Shown here piece after piece: positions 1 to 12,573 of a DNA stretch of 64,000 nt (position 1 is its first letter; each line of letters starts with the position of its first letter). The translations under genes were made by a program, and so were the position numbers. The DNA comes from Wuchereria bancrofti (lineage: Eukaryota > Nematoda > Chromadorea > Rhabditida > Onchocercidae). The DNA lies in NCBI GenBank assembly GCA_005281725.1, contig SSBO01000007.1, positions 1,742,402 to 1,806,401 on the forward strand. Reading direction: 5' to 3'. The notes under the pieces were generated by a model. That model worked only from the letters and a program-made list of their open reading frames with translations. It searched no databases and was not told the DNA's origin.

Positions 1-229
1 CAAAAGACTAGATCAAAGTTTACCGTGATAAGAAAAGAAAGGGCAACAAGTTAGCATCGGGAGAGTTCTGTGATACCAGATGAATGCTGTAGAAATACTT
101 CCATCATTGTGTAAACCCTTTATGTCTTTCTTATTTAACTGATCCGTGCTACTTCGGATGCTCTCAATGTTTGTGGCACTTCATTTCGTAAGCATAAGAT
201 TAACTGAAGATAGCAGGGTGATAACTTAC

Positions 230-2654
230 ACGGAGTGATAAGAAGTGCAGTGGCGATGATAAGAGAGCACATAGCAGCAATAACCAGCAGAGCGATAATA
301 ATACCACGCCAGTTCCGTTCAAATGGTCCCGAAGATATTAACTCCTGTAAAATGAAATGAAATTTTAATTTGAATTCATTTCAAAAGGATTAATTTAAAT
401 ATTAATTGGCAAAAATGATGATGCAAGCTATGATACTTTTCGATTTAAATTTAACTCACCGTACATGAACATCAGTTAAAAAACACACACATTCTTTTGT
501 CTTTCGAAGAAAAAAAAAGTCCGACGGGACCAAACTGTGATTACTATGGGAAATATGTTAGTACCAAGTGATCAGTGAATAATTATCTAAGCAACAGCAA
601 TAGCAGTACAAAAGTAATAATAACACGCTTTGAAGTATAATTAATCGACATACTTATGATAAATTAAGAAAGAATTAATTAATTCCTATCTTTTACTATC
701 ATAAATTGAGAATTTGTTACATAAAAGTTTGAATAAAATCCAAAATTTATTAGCTAAAAGCAAATCGATCATAGATTACCAACGCATTTGTTCCTTACAC
801 TCGTTATTAATCTAAGACATTACCAATTAAATTATAATTTAGCTTCTCAACACAAAACAAGGAGGAAATAATTGGTTCCTATCTTAAAGTTTAAAAGTAT
901 TTAAAATTCAACCTTTATAGATTTAGAGTATTATTCATTAAATATGCTATTATATAGGTAGGATTTTTATATACCTGAAAATTGGAAAATTGATTTCAGG
1001 AAAAAGAGAATCGCAGTTTGTGAATTTATTTTTATTTAATGAATTATTTAGGAATAAATTTCCATTAAAGCATCCTTTTCTATGATGCTAAAAAGTAATT
1101 AAAACGTGGATTTGATGATATAATTTACTGTTGAAAGGAAATATCGATTAAAAAAGCTACGGATAAGTAAGTAATCATGTTTTCAGATGACTGGAATCTG
1201 AAACATGACCTATTATACTTTATATTGCGGGAAAAGTAGAAAGAATCTACCTGATATGTTAACAGATTATCAGAATTACATTCTTATTTCTTGTAAGTAG
1301 CATTAATCAGCAAAGCTTACCCAAACAAAAACTGCAAATCAATTTCAGACTTATATTAGGCTATTTTCAATATTGCCTTGTTTTAAACTGACTTTTTAAT
1401 ACCAGCTCAGTAGGCTTTAATTAAAGGAATGTAATCTTTTTATTGCCTTCGTTTTAAGGGAGAAATAATTTGAAATAACGAACGAATGAACTTGTGATCT
1501 TTTCATTTTGTACAAAATGAATAACCTTAAAACTGACAAGAAATCAAATAAAATGAATATTACTTTATGTTTTTCGATGTCATTCCACTTTGTCATCGCA
1601 AGTAAAGTTTGATAGCATTTCGTTTGGTGATGAAATAGTATGCAATATTTGTTTTGCATTTAAAAATGTTTCAATAGAAGAAATTCAATAATTTCTTCCA
1701 GAAATTCCTTGCAGGAAATGAATTACTCAATAGATCAGATAAGGAATGCATACTTCAGTGCAGCAGTGTTAAAGGAAAACCAGAATAGAGAAATGAAATT
1801 AATTTGTTTAATGAAACGAGTAAAACAGGTAGAAAAGTATGTAACGAAAAAGTAGATTGGTTGGTTCTGAATAAATCAAAATCTTTTTTTTAATAACGAG
1901 TGAGGATGATAAAATTAAAACCAAACGGAATGAGAAAAAAGTAATTAAAAAATTGTTTTAAAATTCATTCGTCGAAAAAGACAGATGAGAATAGCAACAA
2001 AAAAGCAAAACAAAAAGGCAGTGAGAAATCAGTCAACATTTTTTTTGAAAAGAACATTTTTTTTAAATACCAGATTGTGTTTAATGAAGCGCAACAGTCA
2101 GGGAATTGAATATTCGGTTTAATTGAGCACAAACTGGACAGAGAGTGAAATTTTGCAGTACTATATCAGAAAATTTTGCAGATCATAATTGTCGAAAAAT
2201 AATTGTAAGAAATATGAGGAAAGGGCACCAGAGAATATTCAACAGAGGTTTTAGATAAAAAGTTTTGAAATGGATTGGATTAGGTGGATTTATAAGATGT
2301 TAATGTAGTTTTCTTTTTTTATTCTAAATTTATTAACACAAGTTCAATCGTTCTTTTTTCTTTTTCTTCAAGCTTATTTTATTATCCTGAAAAGTTTCGT
2401 TTTTGTTACTTCAGATTTAACCGGATTAAATTCAAAAATAAAAAATGCTGCCACTGTCGCATCATCTTGCAAAGCACTAAATAAGGTATCTAGAATTGCT
2501 ATCAATATAATAATAAACATTCAGATGTAGTCGACAAGTGCGTATGGTCAGTGATTTATTGATATCGAAGAAGCGCCAAACTTAGAATTATTTTTTAAAT
2601 TCTTACGTTATCCTTCCAGACTCTCTGAAACATAGTCCATTTGTTTGGCTGTTG
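230..2654 (-). CDS. Dipeptidyl-peptidase-IV-family type II membrane protein (DPP6/DPP10-like), N-terminal exons, partial
   Basis: Two minus-strand exons are visible. Exon 2654..2607 (48 nt, phase 0) encodes QQPNKWTMFQRVWKDN. Exon 344..230 (115 nt) encodes ELISSGPFERNWRGI followed by a strongly hydrophobic segment (IIIALLVIAAMCSLIIATAL) and LITP. The order ELxxSxPxxRNW-R/K-GI-xIALLVI, then a single membrane segment, then LLTP is the hallmark of the membrane anchor of DPP6/DPP10 and fly omega. The exons have good acceptors and donors (GTAAGA, GTAAGT). The cytoplasmic start exon was not found and may lie far upstream; the extracellular beta-propeller and hydrolase domains would lie left of position 1. 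Whether the serine protease triad is kept or lost (pseudo-enzyme, potassium-channel partner) cannot be judged here. The family call rests mainly on the 230-344 exon. Confidence 0.72.
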
Positions 2655-5600
2655 CTAAAAAAGAATGAAAAAAAAAATATTGCAATTTTGAAAGCAACGT
2701 TAATTGAGAGATACTGCAATGTACAAAAGTCATATATTGTAAGTTAAATATAGAGAGACACGGATACATATATATGTTAAGCGCATAGATGAGGCGCATT
2801 TTAAATGAAGTTGAATAGAAGTGAATTCAATAGTTTGTATTTTGTGAGAAGAAAACATGGGTAAAGCATGGATGAAAGATGTAAGCTATTAAAAATTCGT
2901 TATTAAGGCATTTAATGTTTGTGAAATAAATGGATTCTTCTCCCTAGAAAAAGAGTTAGTAGCTTATGTGTGAGGGAAGAAATGTGCCCAATTGTCTGAG
3001 AGGAGAAAAATGAGAAGAAGCGTAAGATATCAGGAATTAAAAAATGTTGAGTACTTTCACATAAGTTGGAAAATTAGGAAGGAAAAGTAAGTGGTAATAA
3101 ATTTAAGATAATACTGGAAAACATTTCTTATCAGGCTCTTATCACTCCTGAAATATAATACGACTTAGTAAGATATTAAACTTTCAACTTTTGACAGGCC
3201 ACATACCACATTTTCACCCGCAAAGAAATTCGAAAAAAAGAAAATTCCCAGGTCAATAATCAATCAATGAATAAACTGACCAACGGTTATTAGTACAAAA
3301 TTACAAATTTAAACTCAAAAAATATAATTTTAAGATTGATCTGCAAAATACATAAACTATAGCTTTAATAAAACTTGAAATGAATCTAAAAACCAATTTG
3401 CATGAGCAAAATATCATTCTAAAAACCTTTTAATGATATGAAGTGCATTTTCTTGTAGTAGTGCCATCTTTACAAATTTCTGATTAAACTGGTTCATACA
3501 AATAAACCACTGGAAAGGCATTTGCGAAACTCTCTATCAATCCATTCGGTTAAGTGCGCCGACAGATTAGATTGCCAGTGAATTTAAAATATGCGAATTA
3601 ATGTACTTAAAATTAGATCCATTAATTTTAAAAAGATTAGCAAAATACTTATGAATTCTTAAGTGCAATATGTTACAGAAACATTTATAAATATGCAAAT
3701 TTCTCGTCTACAAAATTAAAAATTACAAAGATTAAATCGAATTGGTCATTAAATTACGTTTTAAAGAATTTATAAAAATTTGTCGAATATAGAAAGTTAA
3801 GCAACAAGTTGTGAAGGCCTGTGAAAGTGCCTTACTAAGCAAATTAAATGCTATTAAGAAATAAAATTGAAATGAGACATTGTATTAGGCATAGTGTTCA
3901 CATATGCCATCCTGGCGCATTTCCCGAACGGATAGATTATGATAGGCATTTGGGTAACTAGCAAATATCTGTGAAGTGATATGTAAGTAGTAAATATCGA
4001 AAGCAATTAGTTCTACTCTCTCGGGAATTGCTATTTCGGTCATTTCCTTTGTTTTGTTTCTCTCAATGCTCAGTGCTGTTCCCTTTTAATGATTCCGTTT
4101 CGTCGGGTCATAACAAATTCTTTTTTTCTTATAGGAATATAGGATCATATTTTATGAGGCATAAGTAAAATAGACGAAGGCATGATTTACTCATCCGAAA
4201 TTGAGTTCTAGTTACCCACTGGAATAAGGAAGAATTATTTGAATAGTAATTTTTAGCCTGTTGTATAATTTGTCACAAGGAGAAAAATTCATTTTACATA
4301 TCCAAGAGTGAAAAAAAGGTAAACACCCAACTTCAACTATGTAAATATAAGTGAGTTGCACTCGTTTCCGTTTTAATAGCAAACCGTTAAAAAAGATTCG
4401 TCATACTTCTAGATATTAACGATACTATTAGGAGAGTATGTTTGCAACAAACAGGTTGCTTTTGTAATTTGCATAATTTACAGAGATTGTAATGATCGAA
4501 AGATAAGATAAAAGGAACCTTGTCAGCTCCTTCTAGAAGATCTGCATCGTTGTTTGTTATTGAGATTGTCATAATTCATTTATTATATCAGGAATTGCCT
4601 GATCCGCTCTCTTCAAAAAGTATCACATCAAAGCCAAGTATATGACTGACTTTCCAATTATGATTGACTTTGAGTAGCAAATGATTGATCAGACAAAACA
4701 GAACCGAATATTTCAGAACCTCAACAATAAGCAACAATAAGTAATGATTTACTACAATGGTAAAAATTATCTCGAAAAGTTTTTCGATTTTATAGAATTT
4801 TTGAAACTTTTTGAATTTCCCAAAATGAGTTTCTTTGGAAATGAGGATGTAATAAATCAAAAAACTGAGTGGAAACCAAATGCTAAAAGGGTGCTAAATG
4901 AATTAAAACAAAAGGTATGTATAAATAGACTTCGTGCAATTCATCCAGTAAGAGCTGAAAATAAAGGCGCAGTTGGAATAGTGAGAAGTCGGATATTAGT
5001 TGTATTTTAAGAGAAGACAGAAAATGCTTCACATCACTTCACTTCATTTCAGCAACACAATGTCTGTGTATCGATTAGACGAGTAGCTACGTTATGTTAT
5101 TTATATTCATAAGCAAAAGCATATGTGATGGAAAGCTCAACTTCAGTATATGGCGGAAAAATTCTCCTTCAATAAGCTATCATTTAATGATTAATTTAGA
5201 ATATTTCTCTTATTTATAAGCACCTGAACTCGAAAAGAAACTTTTATCATATCGGAAATGTAATATCGTTTTTCTAATGATATTTCACGCATATTTCCTA
5301 ATGATATTTATCAAGTGAATTCTAATTAACTTATATAAGATTTATACGTTTCGAAATTGAATTAATTGACGTAAAGAAATGTAACATATCAAAAACTAGA
5401 AATCAGTGGTGAATGTGAATGTTGAAGTAGTAGAATTAATGAAAGGAAAAGATTGTTAGAGTGTTCCAGTCTTTGATAGTACTTAGTAACCTTTATCGCA
5501 TTGCTTTGTAAAAAATCTTTATATTATGAGCATTAAGCGTTTCCTTTATGTTGCTGACGTGTTTAACGTACTTACATTTCAGTATATGACGTCCTCTTCA

Positions 5601-6474
5601 TATGTTATATTTCTAATATCTATACTACACTTATATTCACTTTTTGAAGTTTACTATATTATATTGAAATGTTTTGAATAACAAAAAGATAACAGATTGT
5701 CTATTTACTTTCCGTAATCGGAAGTCTATTTACTTTCCATTGCTTCATTAAAATATCTGTTGTGATAAAGTACTGCAATGAGACAATATTCTGACTATCG
5801 TTTCTGATCTTTCCCTAAAGATCAATTAAATTGAAGCCTGCGTTCATCAATTTATTATACGGATGAAATAATCATAGACGAAAATCAGTTATGTTTGAAA
5901 GAAATATGCAGAAGGGCATCTTAAATTTAATTTTTCTGATTTTATTTCTCTTTTTTACGTATCATCGCAAAAATCTTTGTACCACATTCCTAATCTCTTT
6001 GTTGCTTCAAAATTGCGCCAATTTTTCTCGTAAATGAAAGAATTAAAAATTTTGATAATTATTGGATTTTGGATTTTATCGTTAAATTATTTCGAATAAG
6101 GAAAATATTTACTGAATGCGTCTTAAATTTAAATTTATGAAAAAATGAGATTTCCAACAGCTTAATAACCGCAAATAGCATTTTGTTTGTAAGTATCTAA
6201 ATCAATAGGCTAAGAATGCCTGGATAAGATGCTATTTAACCCTTTTAAAATGTCGCAGTTTTAAATTTTAATTAAAGTGTTTGAGGTGAAGCAAAGATGA
6301 CGAAAGAATCATCGCATATTTCATGAAAAAGTAAAAACATGATAATTTGAAATGATAGTTTCTTTTTTCTTTCCATGTTGAAATTCAGTGAGTAGCATTA
6401 TATCACTGATTGATTTAATTCTTCAAGACGATCACTATTGACCTTGTCCCGCTAAGTTCAAGACTCGGGAAAAA

Positions 6475-6742
6475 ATGGAAAAAACTAACCTCTTGAGTTC
6501 CTTCTAGAATTTCGGGATAAAAAGAAAGAAATAAACCTTTTTGCACAATAACCTAAAATGTTCTTAAAATAATCGAATATCTAGCAGCATTAAAGTTTAA
6601 TACTTCAATTTTACTAATATTAAATGAATTAATTATCACGGTAACCTTATATAAATTAGATTTTGTAGAAAATTTAGGAGTATCCTTTAGCTATACATAA
6701 TTATGGAAAAAACTAACCTCTTGAGTTCCTTCTAGAATTTCG
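6475..6742. repeat. Exact 40-bp direct repeat pair
   Basis: The 40 bases 6475-6514 recur exactly at 6703-6742, both starting atggaaaaaactaacctctt. The copies are 228 bp apart in the same orientation. No inverted repeat or coding sequence flanks them, so a local duplication is the simplest explanation. Confidence 0.8.
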
Positions 6743-7353
6743 ATCTCGGGAATGTATCCCATTATCGATTGTTAAAGATCACAACTTTCTGTCAATGTTT
6801 ACTGATTGCTGCAATCTGAAAATGTTATATGTGATTTGTCGCTCATCAATCTAAAAATGAGATTTTCTTCTCGTTCTGTATGGAATGGTGTCATTACTTA
6901 ATTTAGGGTTATTCAGAACAAATTTCGATATTCTTTTTACATTTCTTTCATCCTTTCTTCTTTAAACATAGGGACTCATAATTTCAACTTCGTCACCAAC
7001 TTGATCTGTTAATTTAGAAAAAATACATTTCTTCATTTTTTATGCATTAAATTCTTACACTTTCTTAAATTTTCAAAAATACTTTGTTGTCTCCCTATAC
7101 CTCAATTTCATCAGCAAGTTAGGGATTGATGATGTAGTAAGAATTTTCAAAAGAATTTAAGACTTCATTGGGAGTATTGTTCAAGATTATATTCTTGTTT
7201 ATTAAAGCTTTACTGTTTGGATTCAACATTTACATTTTCAAAAATTTTTTAAAGGAGGAATTTTAAAGATAAAACATTTAGGTAGCAAGAAAGAAAAGCA
7301 CCTAATATTAAATTTAAATTCGTATAAACTTAGGTAAGCATAAAGTTTTTACT

Positions 7354-7416
7354 GCAAGATAAGCAAATGTGCTTTAATCCGCAAGACAAACAAAGACAAG
7401 CAAATGTGCTTTAATC
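7354..7416. repeat. Short tandem duplication
   Basis: The 19-base unit aagcaaatgtgctttaatc occurs at 7361-7379 and 7398-7416, each preceded by a similar GCAAGA-rich stretch. No coding capacity. Confidence 0.7.
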
Positions 7417-10400
7417 ATTCAGAGATTTTGAAATTTACTCAGTGATAATTGCATAAGAAAATCCATTGAATGGCTTATAATGTTTCAATGGCACTTCTCG
7501 ATGAATTTGAATGGATTTAAAAAATATGAAGAAATATTTGAACAGAAATTCTTTAACCTGAATGCCTTCGATGTTGGAAATGAGAACTAATTTTTTCTTT
7601 ACTAAAGAAAAATTCTTTATCAGCTCTCTGAGAGCTATTAAGTCTTTAAACCATTAGTACAAATAACAGAATAACCTTCACAAAACAAACTTCATTTTGC
7701 AATTAAAAAGATTTTGCAATTAAAAAAATAACAGAATTAAAAAGATTAAAGAGATCCTTAGTAAATTCTACAGGTATTCAAGAACGTTTTGCAAAGCGCT
7801 GTAAAATAGGCCTTAGTAGTTTACATCTATAATATAATATGACAAATAATTTAGTGGAAGAAATTGATAAAAAAAAGATATGCTAACTAGAACTTATAAG
7901 TACTCAGCAATCTTCAACCTTCAATAAAATAAGACATCAAGAGTGAAAAGCTGTCATCTGTCTAACACATACAGGTACTTTCGGGAAGGAAGAAATGAGG
8001 CAGTTATTTTGAACCTTCCACTAAATCGTTTGAGTAAAAACTGTGTTTAGAAAATTGGCTGGAAAGACAGACATTGACGGCAGATTAAATAATTTATAAT
8101 TCCTTAATGAAATTCGAAAAAGATGGATGTGATAGTTGAAGACTGAAGGGAAGGAAATTATTTCGAAAGTTAATATTTCAAAGTTGAAGATTGTGTCATC
8201 CATTGCAATGCTTCGTTTTTGTTTTAGAATAGAGAAAACAGGTATGAGTAGAATGATGAGAGAAGAAAAATAAGCCAAAGGCTGAAATGTAAGATTACAG
8301 GAAGTGGCTCAATAGGTAAGTTATAAACTTAAAGCAATCTTCATTAATCTATCAATGACAGGGGCGCGATTACTATTCGGGAAAAGCAAAGGATATGCCA
8401 TGTGACAGCAAGGATATGCCACGTCCTCACGAAGAAAGGACAATTTCTAATGTTAGTGAAATCAGTCAAATTTAAGAGTTTGTAGATAAGAGGTCATAAT
8501 AGATCAGCGTGTCAGAAGTTACAAAGATATGTGTCAAAAAATAACTTTAAAGCTTTAGCCCTAAGATCACAGTGGCCTCCATTTTTGAGCAGTTAAATCT
8601 ATAGGGTAAATTAAATTTAATCTACTGGAATCAAATAATCGTAGATTTGAAAATTAGATGCGTTGAAAAGCGATTAATAGGAAAGAGACAATTCGGAATG
8701 GCATGATGCCTTTTCAGATATCTAATTCCTGCTAAGCTTTTGAAATTATTGATAAAACCTGAAGTGCTATTCTTCTTTCAACATCTTGCTTCTTCCTTTA
8801 CTTCTAAATTTCACTTTCATTTGGTAGTAATATAGTTTTATGGGAAAGGAAACAAAAACTAGTTAGTATAATGTTGACATATTAATTGATTAATTTTTTT
8901 TAATGATTGAATGGACTAAATTCCATTTGATTATATTAAATTAACTAATTCGATTTGACTAATTAATTTAGTTTAACCTACTGACTGATCGAAATAGAAT
9001 AAGACATGTATAAAATTGTGCAAAATTTCAGGCACTGATAAGGAATTTTTAAATTCCCATGACTGACTTCTAGTGATGAAGTTTTCTGGATTTTTTTTTA
9101 CTGAAAAACTCATTAAATTGAATGGTAGAAGAGAAAGGACGCTTTTCTTTAGTCCTTTATGATCATTTTCTTCTATCCCTAAAATGTAAAACTTTGTAAA
9201 ATTCATCGTATCTTATTTCGGAAAAATGATTCCAATTACAAATTATAATTAGCGGAAAATAGCAAATCACAAGTACGTTTAACCTTTTTCAATGCAAAAT
9301 TTCTTTCATCTATTCTATTTGAACTCAAAACTGTTTACGGTTTTAAATCTTAAACATTTCTATTTTTTGTACATTTTATTCAGATTTTGTAATGATCCAT
9401 AACCACTTAATAATAATATATGTATATTTGATAGCGAAATGTAACATACACATTTTGAAAGAATTATGCTTTCATTTCTTCTTCAATTCATAAAAAATGA
9501 AATATGTTTCGAATTTTCAGGTCTGTAAAGATTACAGTTGATTTTTAAAAAAACCTCTGAAATTAAAAATTTTTGAAAAGTGCGATCAGTTCTTAAACAA
9601 TTACAATATTTGTTTTATCTTAGAAAATGATAATTTACTCAATTGAATCATAGATTAAGGAATACTGAGATAAAATATTATAAAAATAAAATATTTTCAA
9701 AAGATCCAGCCAAACACAGTTCAAAATAAATTTTTGTTCTTTAATTATCTTCGATTTTAATGTGAAACAAAATTTTAGATGCGTAAAGGAATTTTAGATG
9801 TAATTTTCAGATGTTCAGTTTGATGAATACATGAAGCTTATAAAAATGTTATGTATAATTTCAAGTAATATGAATTCAATTAAAACCATATCAAACATAA
9901 ATTTATCTGAAAAGAACGAAGAGATGTTGTTCATACCATATATTTATTTTACACACTTTATAGTAAGATAATGGACCAAAATTTACACTCGAGGACCGTA
10001 TTATTTTGGGTCACTCTGAAGTTTTGCTAGTATATTTGGTTATCATCACGGCGGGAAGTCTGGTTTATCCTATTGGATCTTATTCTTATAAGTTTGAAAT
10101 TGTCCACTGAAGATGTTTTACTTTGTTTTACTTCTTTTACTTTTTACTTTTATCTCAGTAAATGATTTCGACTAACTTCGGGAAGTTCACTACTAAACAT
10201 CTTTTCGGAACAGCCAACCATTATCCTTCTCATTTGAAACCATGATCAACGAAATTAACAATGTTATTACGTCTTATTGAACTTCTTGTAATTGGGATTT
10301 TGTCCGTTTAACATTATTATTTGTTTCATTAATCATTCTTGTAATTTTAATTACGGTCCGAGCCACATTTGCCACAAAAAATTTAGAATTTATTGCTAGG

Positions 10401-10784
10401 ACTTTCTGTAGCCAAATACTCTCGGTATCAGTATGATTTTCTATTTCTCATACACTTTCTAACATGTTATCAAATTTGTCTTTCGTTTATGTGTTGCACA
10501 TATTTCAGGAATGGTTGATTTTGGGTAACGTATTGTAATCGGACTCAGTCGAAAAAGAATTTGTTAGTTTTGGGGGACGTATAACCTTAGATTAGTGAAG
10601 TATTAAGTGAGGCTTATAACATTTCAGATTCAGTCATTGCTCATCAGTCCCCGGTACTGTTTTTGGAGGAACTTCAAAAAATTAGTTACTATTTCCCTCT
10701 GTAATTTCAGGGTTTTGAGTAATGTTAGGAAATTGTATGTCAGTGCCACAAATGTCAACAATTGCAAACACTCGATGTTAATTG

Positions 10785-10792
10785 TATTTTAG
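10785..10792 (+). promoter_or_regulatory. Likely SL trans-splice acceptor of the UBAP1-like gene
   Basis: The sequence gtattttag ends at 10792, five bases before the proposed ATG at 10798. In nematodes a 3' splice site just ahead of the start codon with no upstream coding exon usually marks spliced-leader addition. It also supports the chosen start, which otherwise gives only a 22-nt first exon. Confidence 0.45.
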
Positions 10793-10797
10793 CTGTG

Positions 10798-12573
10798 ATG
10801 TCATCAACCCATTTAGAAGGTTCCATTTAACTTAATATTTATTTGAATCACTCAAACCTAAGTGCGATGAGCTTGATATTACTAGAAAATATCGCGTAAA
10901 AGGAAAATCAGAATTTCATGCAATTCAGTGATCTTATTTCGGTCATTAGCAGAGTGGTTATTGGTTGCTAAAAACATCTGGAACGTATTTTTCATTGTGA
11001 TTCAATTTTCTCGGCTGCTGCTTTTCCCATATTCCAATTTCTTATGGATGAATTTTGAATAACTAATAATTTATTTTGAAATGCTGTTTTTTTTTTTTTT
11101 TTTCATTTTAAACTCCCTTCATTCAAAAATTTCAGTTTTTCTATTGATGTCTTTTTTAACTCTTATCAGAATTTTATACTTTATGTATGCACTGCTTAGA
11201 ATTTAAAAGGACATAGTTAATTAATACTGATTGACATATGGTTTTTAGATTATGTTTATGATGTTCACATGGACATCAGTCACCAATTTTTCCCACTTCC
11301 GAGCGTAGCAGTTCCGAATATTACGATTAATCGGCCATCTATGACGGAGGTTAATTAACACTTTATGAATTTGTGCATCATAAACAATTACTGCTCATTT
11401 CTCAGAAGTTCTGCTTTTTGCAAATTTTCAGTACAGTTTTGAGAGTGAGAGAAAAGCTATTGCCGATTACGAGAAGAATAAGGCTGCCTTAACAATCAAA
11501 GTGAAAGAAATGAAAACTAAGAATGTAAATTCTGAAAGATCAAGCATTGTGGTTGAGAAAACGCCAGATATAACCTGCGGATTATATACTCGAAAAGTTC
11601 ATTCAAATGCTATATTAGAACCGAGTCGTGTTGTAGTCACAACTTCTCAACAGGTTAGGATATTTATCAAATTCCAAAGTATCCAACTGCATGGATCATC
11701 TTTATCAGAAATCTGTAGTGGTGCAAATCACTTTTTTAGCTTTTATGATTAATAGAGTAATTTTCAAAATTTCGACTTCGAAAATGAAAATATACTTTGG
11801 AAATGAAAATACCCAAAAACCATCTATTTTATTTAATTTAACACAATGCATTTTAAAAGGGATACAAAACTAGGACTTCTATTTTCGAACTTGAATCTGT
11901 TTTTTGAAATGATTATAAATGGAAAAGGTAATTTTCAGCACATTGAAAGTTTTTTGATTATGCAGTTTTTTGGCGCCACTGGTTTGTTGAATGATTTATC
12001 AACTTAGACTTATATATCTTTAAATACGCACATATTTGCCAGTATTTTATAAGCCATATCATGATTTTTTATTGCAGCAAAATACGAAACAGGTTAAGCC
12101 AGCAATGAATACCTTTGAAGAATTTGAATTAAAACCGAATCTTTTTGATCTCTTGGAATTAAGAACTATAGATGATAAAGCTGCCCTTGAACAGATACTT
12201 GCCAATGCACCACCGCCGCTATCTCCGAACGCTGTTGGAAGTAGTGCTCAATCTTCGTCAGGATTACTGTCTTCATCATCGATTCCAAACATGGTCTGTT
12301 ACAGCTTCTCATGTTTATGGTTCTTTGCATAAAAAACCATTATAATTTATCTTATCAATATGTTCCTCGAACAAGTGACTCTTCTGCTATACTTTCAAGA
12401 GAGAGACATGTGAATGATTTGGTTCCGGAAATTATCTTATTTTATAGTTTCAGGGTTTAAAGGTATCAGAAAGTGATAATGCCCACAGTTTGTATAATTT
12501 CTCGACTCTCAAAAGCTATAACGGCTCATTTGGTATCGGCGTTCCCAGTGCTTCTTTCAGACAAAATTTATAG
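10798..12573 (+). CDS. UBAP1-like ESCRT-I subunit, short form (226 aa)
   Basis: Exons 10798-10819, 11249-11349, 11432-11653, 12078-12293 and 12454-12573 join in frame to 226 codons plus stop. The N-terminus (MSSTHLE, then YVYDVHMDISHQFFPLPSV) resembles the UMA domain of UBAP1, through which that protein enters ESCRT-I and supports multivesicular-body sorting of ubiquitinated cargo. Around residue 140 the segment FEEFELKPNLFDLLELRTID matches the conserved 'DPFDNLELKTIDEKEEL' stretch of UBAP1. The rest is Ser-rich and disordered. The protein stops at TAG 12571-12573, so the C-terminal overlapping UBA region (SOUBA) of vertebrate UBAP1 is absent, and I found no later exons encoding it. The first exon is tentative because its donor (GTTCCA) is weak; exons 2-5 have consistent phases. 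No gene with a related function adjoins it. Confidence 0.62.

Larger units (their letters stand above)
2655..10797. other. Long region without a convincing gene
   Basis: About 8 kb of AT-rich sequence with no exon I can assign to a family on either strand. It probably holds the 5' end or long first intron of the DPP-like gene to its left and the upstream region of the UBAP1-like gene to its right. It contains an exact 40-bp direct repeat (6475 and 6703), a short tandem repeat (7361-7416) and one orphan exon-like stretch near 4825-4914 on the plus strand that I could not link to anything. Confidence 0.5.

Noticed and set aside
8021..8278. Minus-strand open frame with hydrophobic start, considered as the first exon of the DPP-like gene
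   Set aside because: It does not resemble a DPP cytoplasmic N-terminus and has no convincing donor in a fitting phase.
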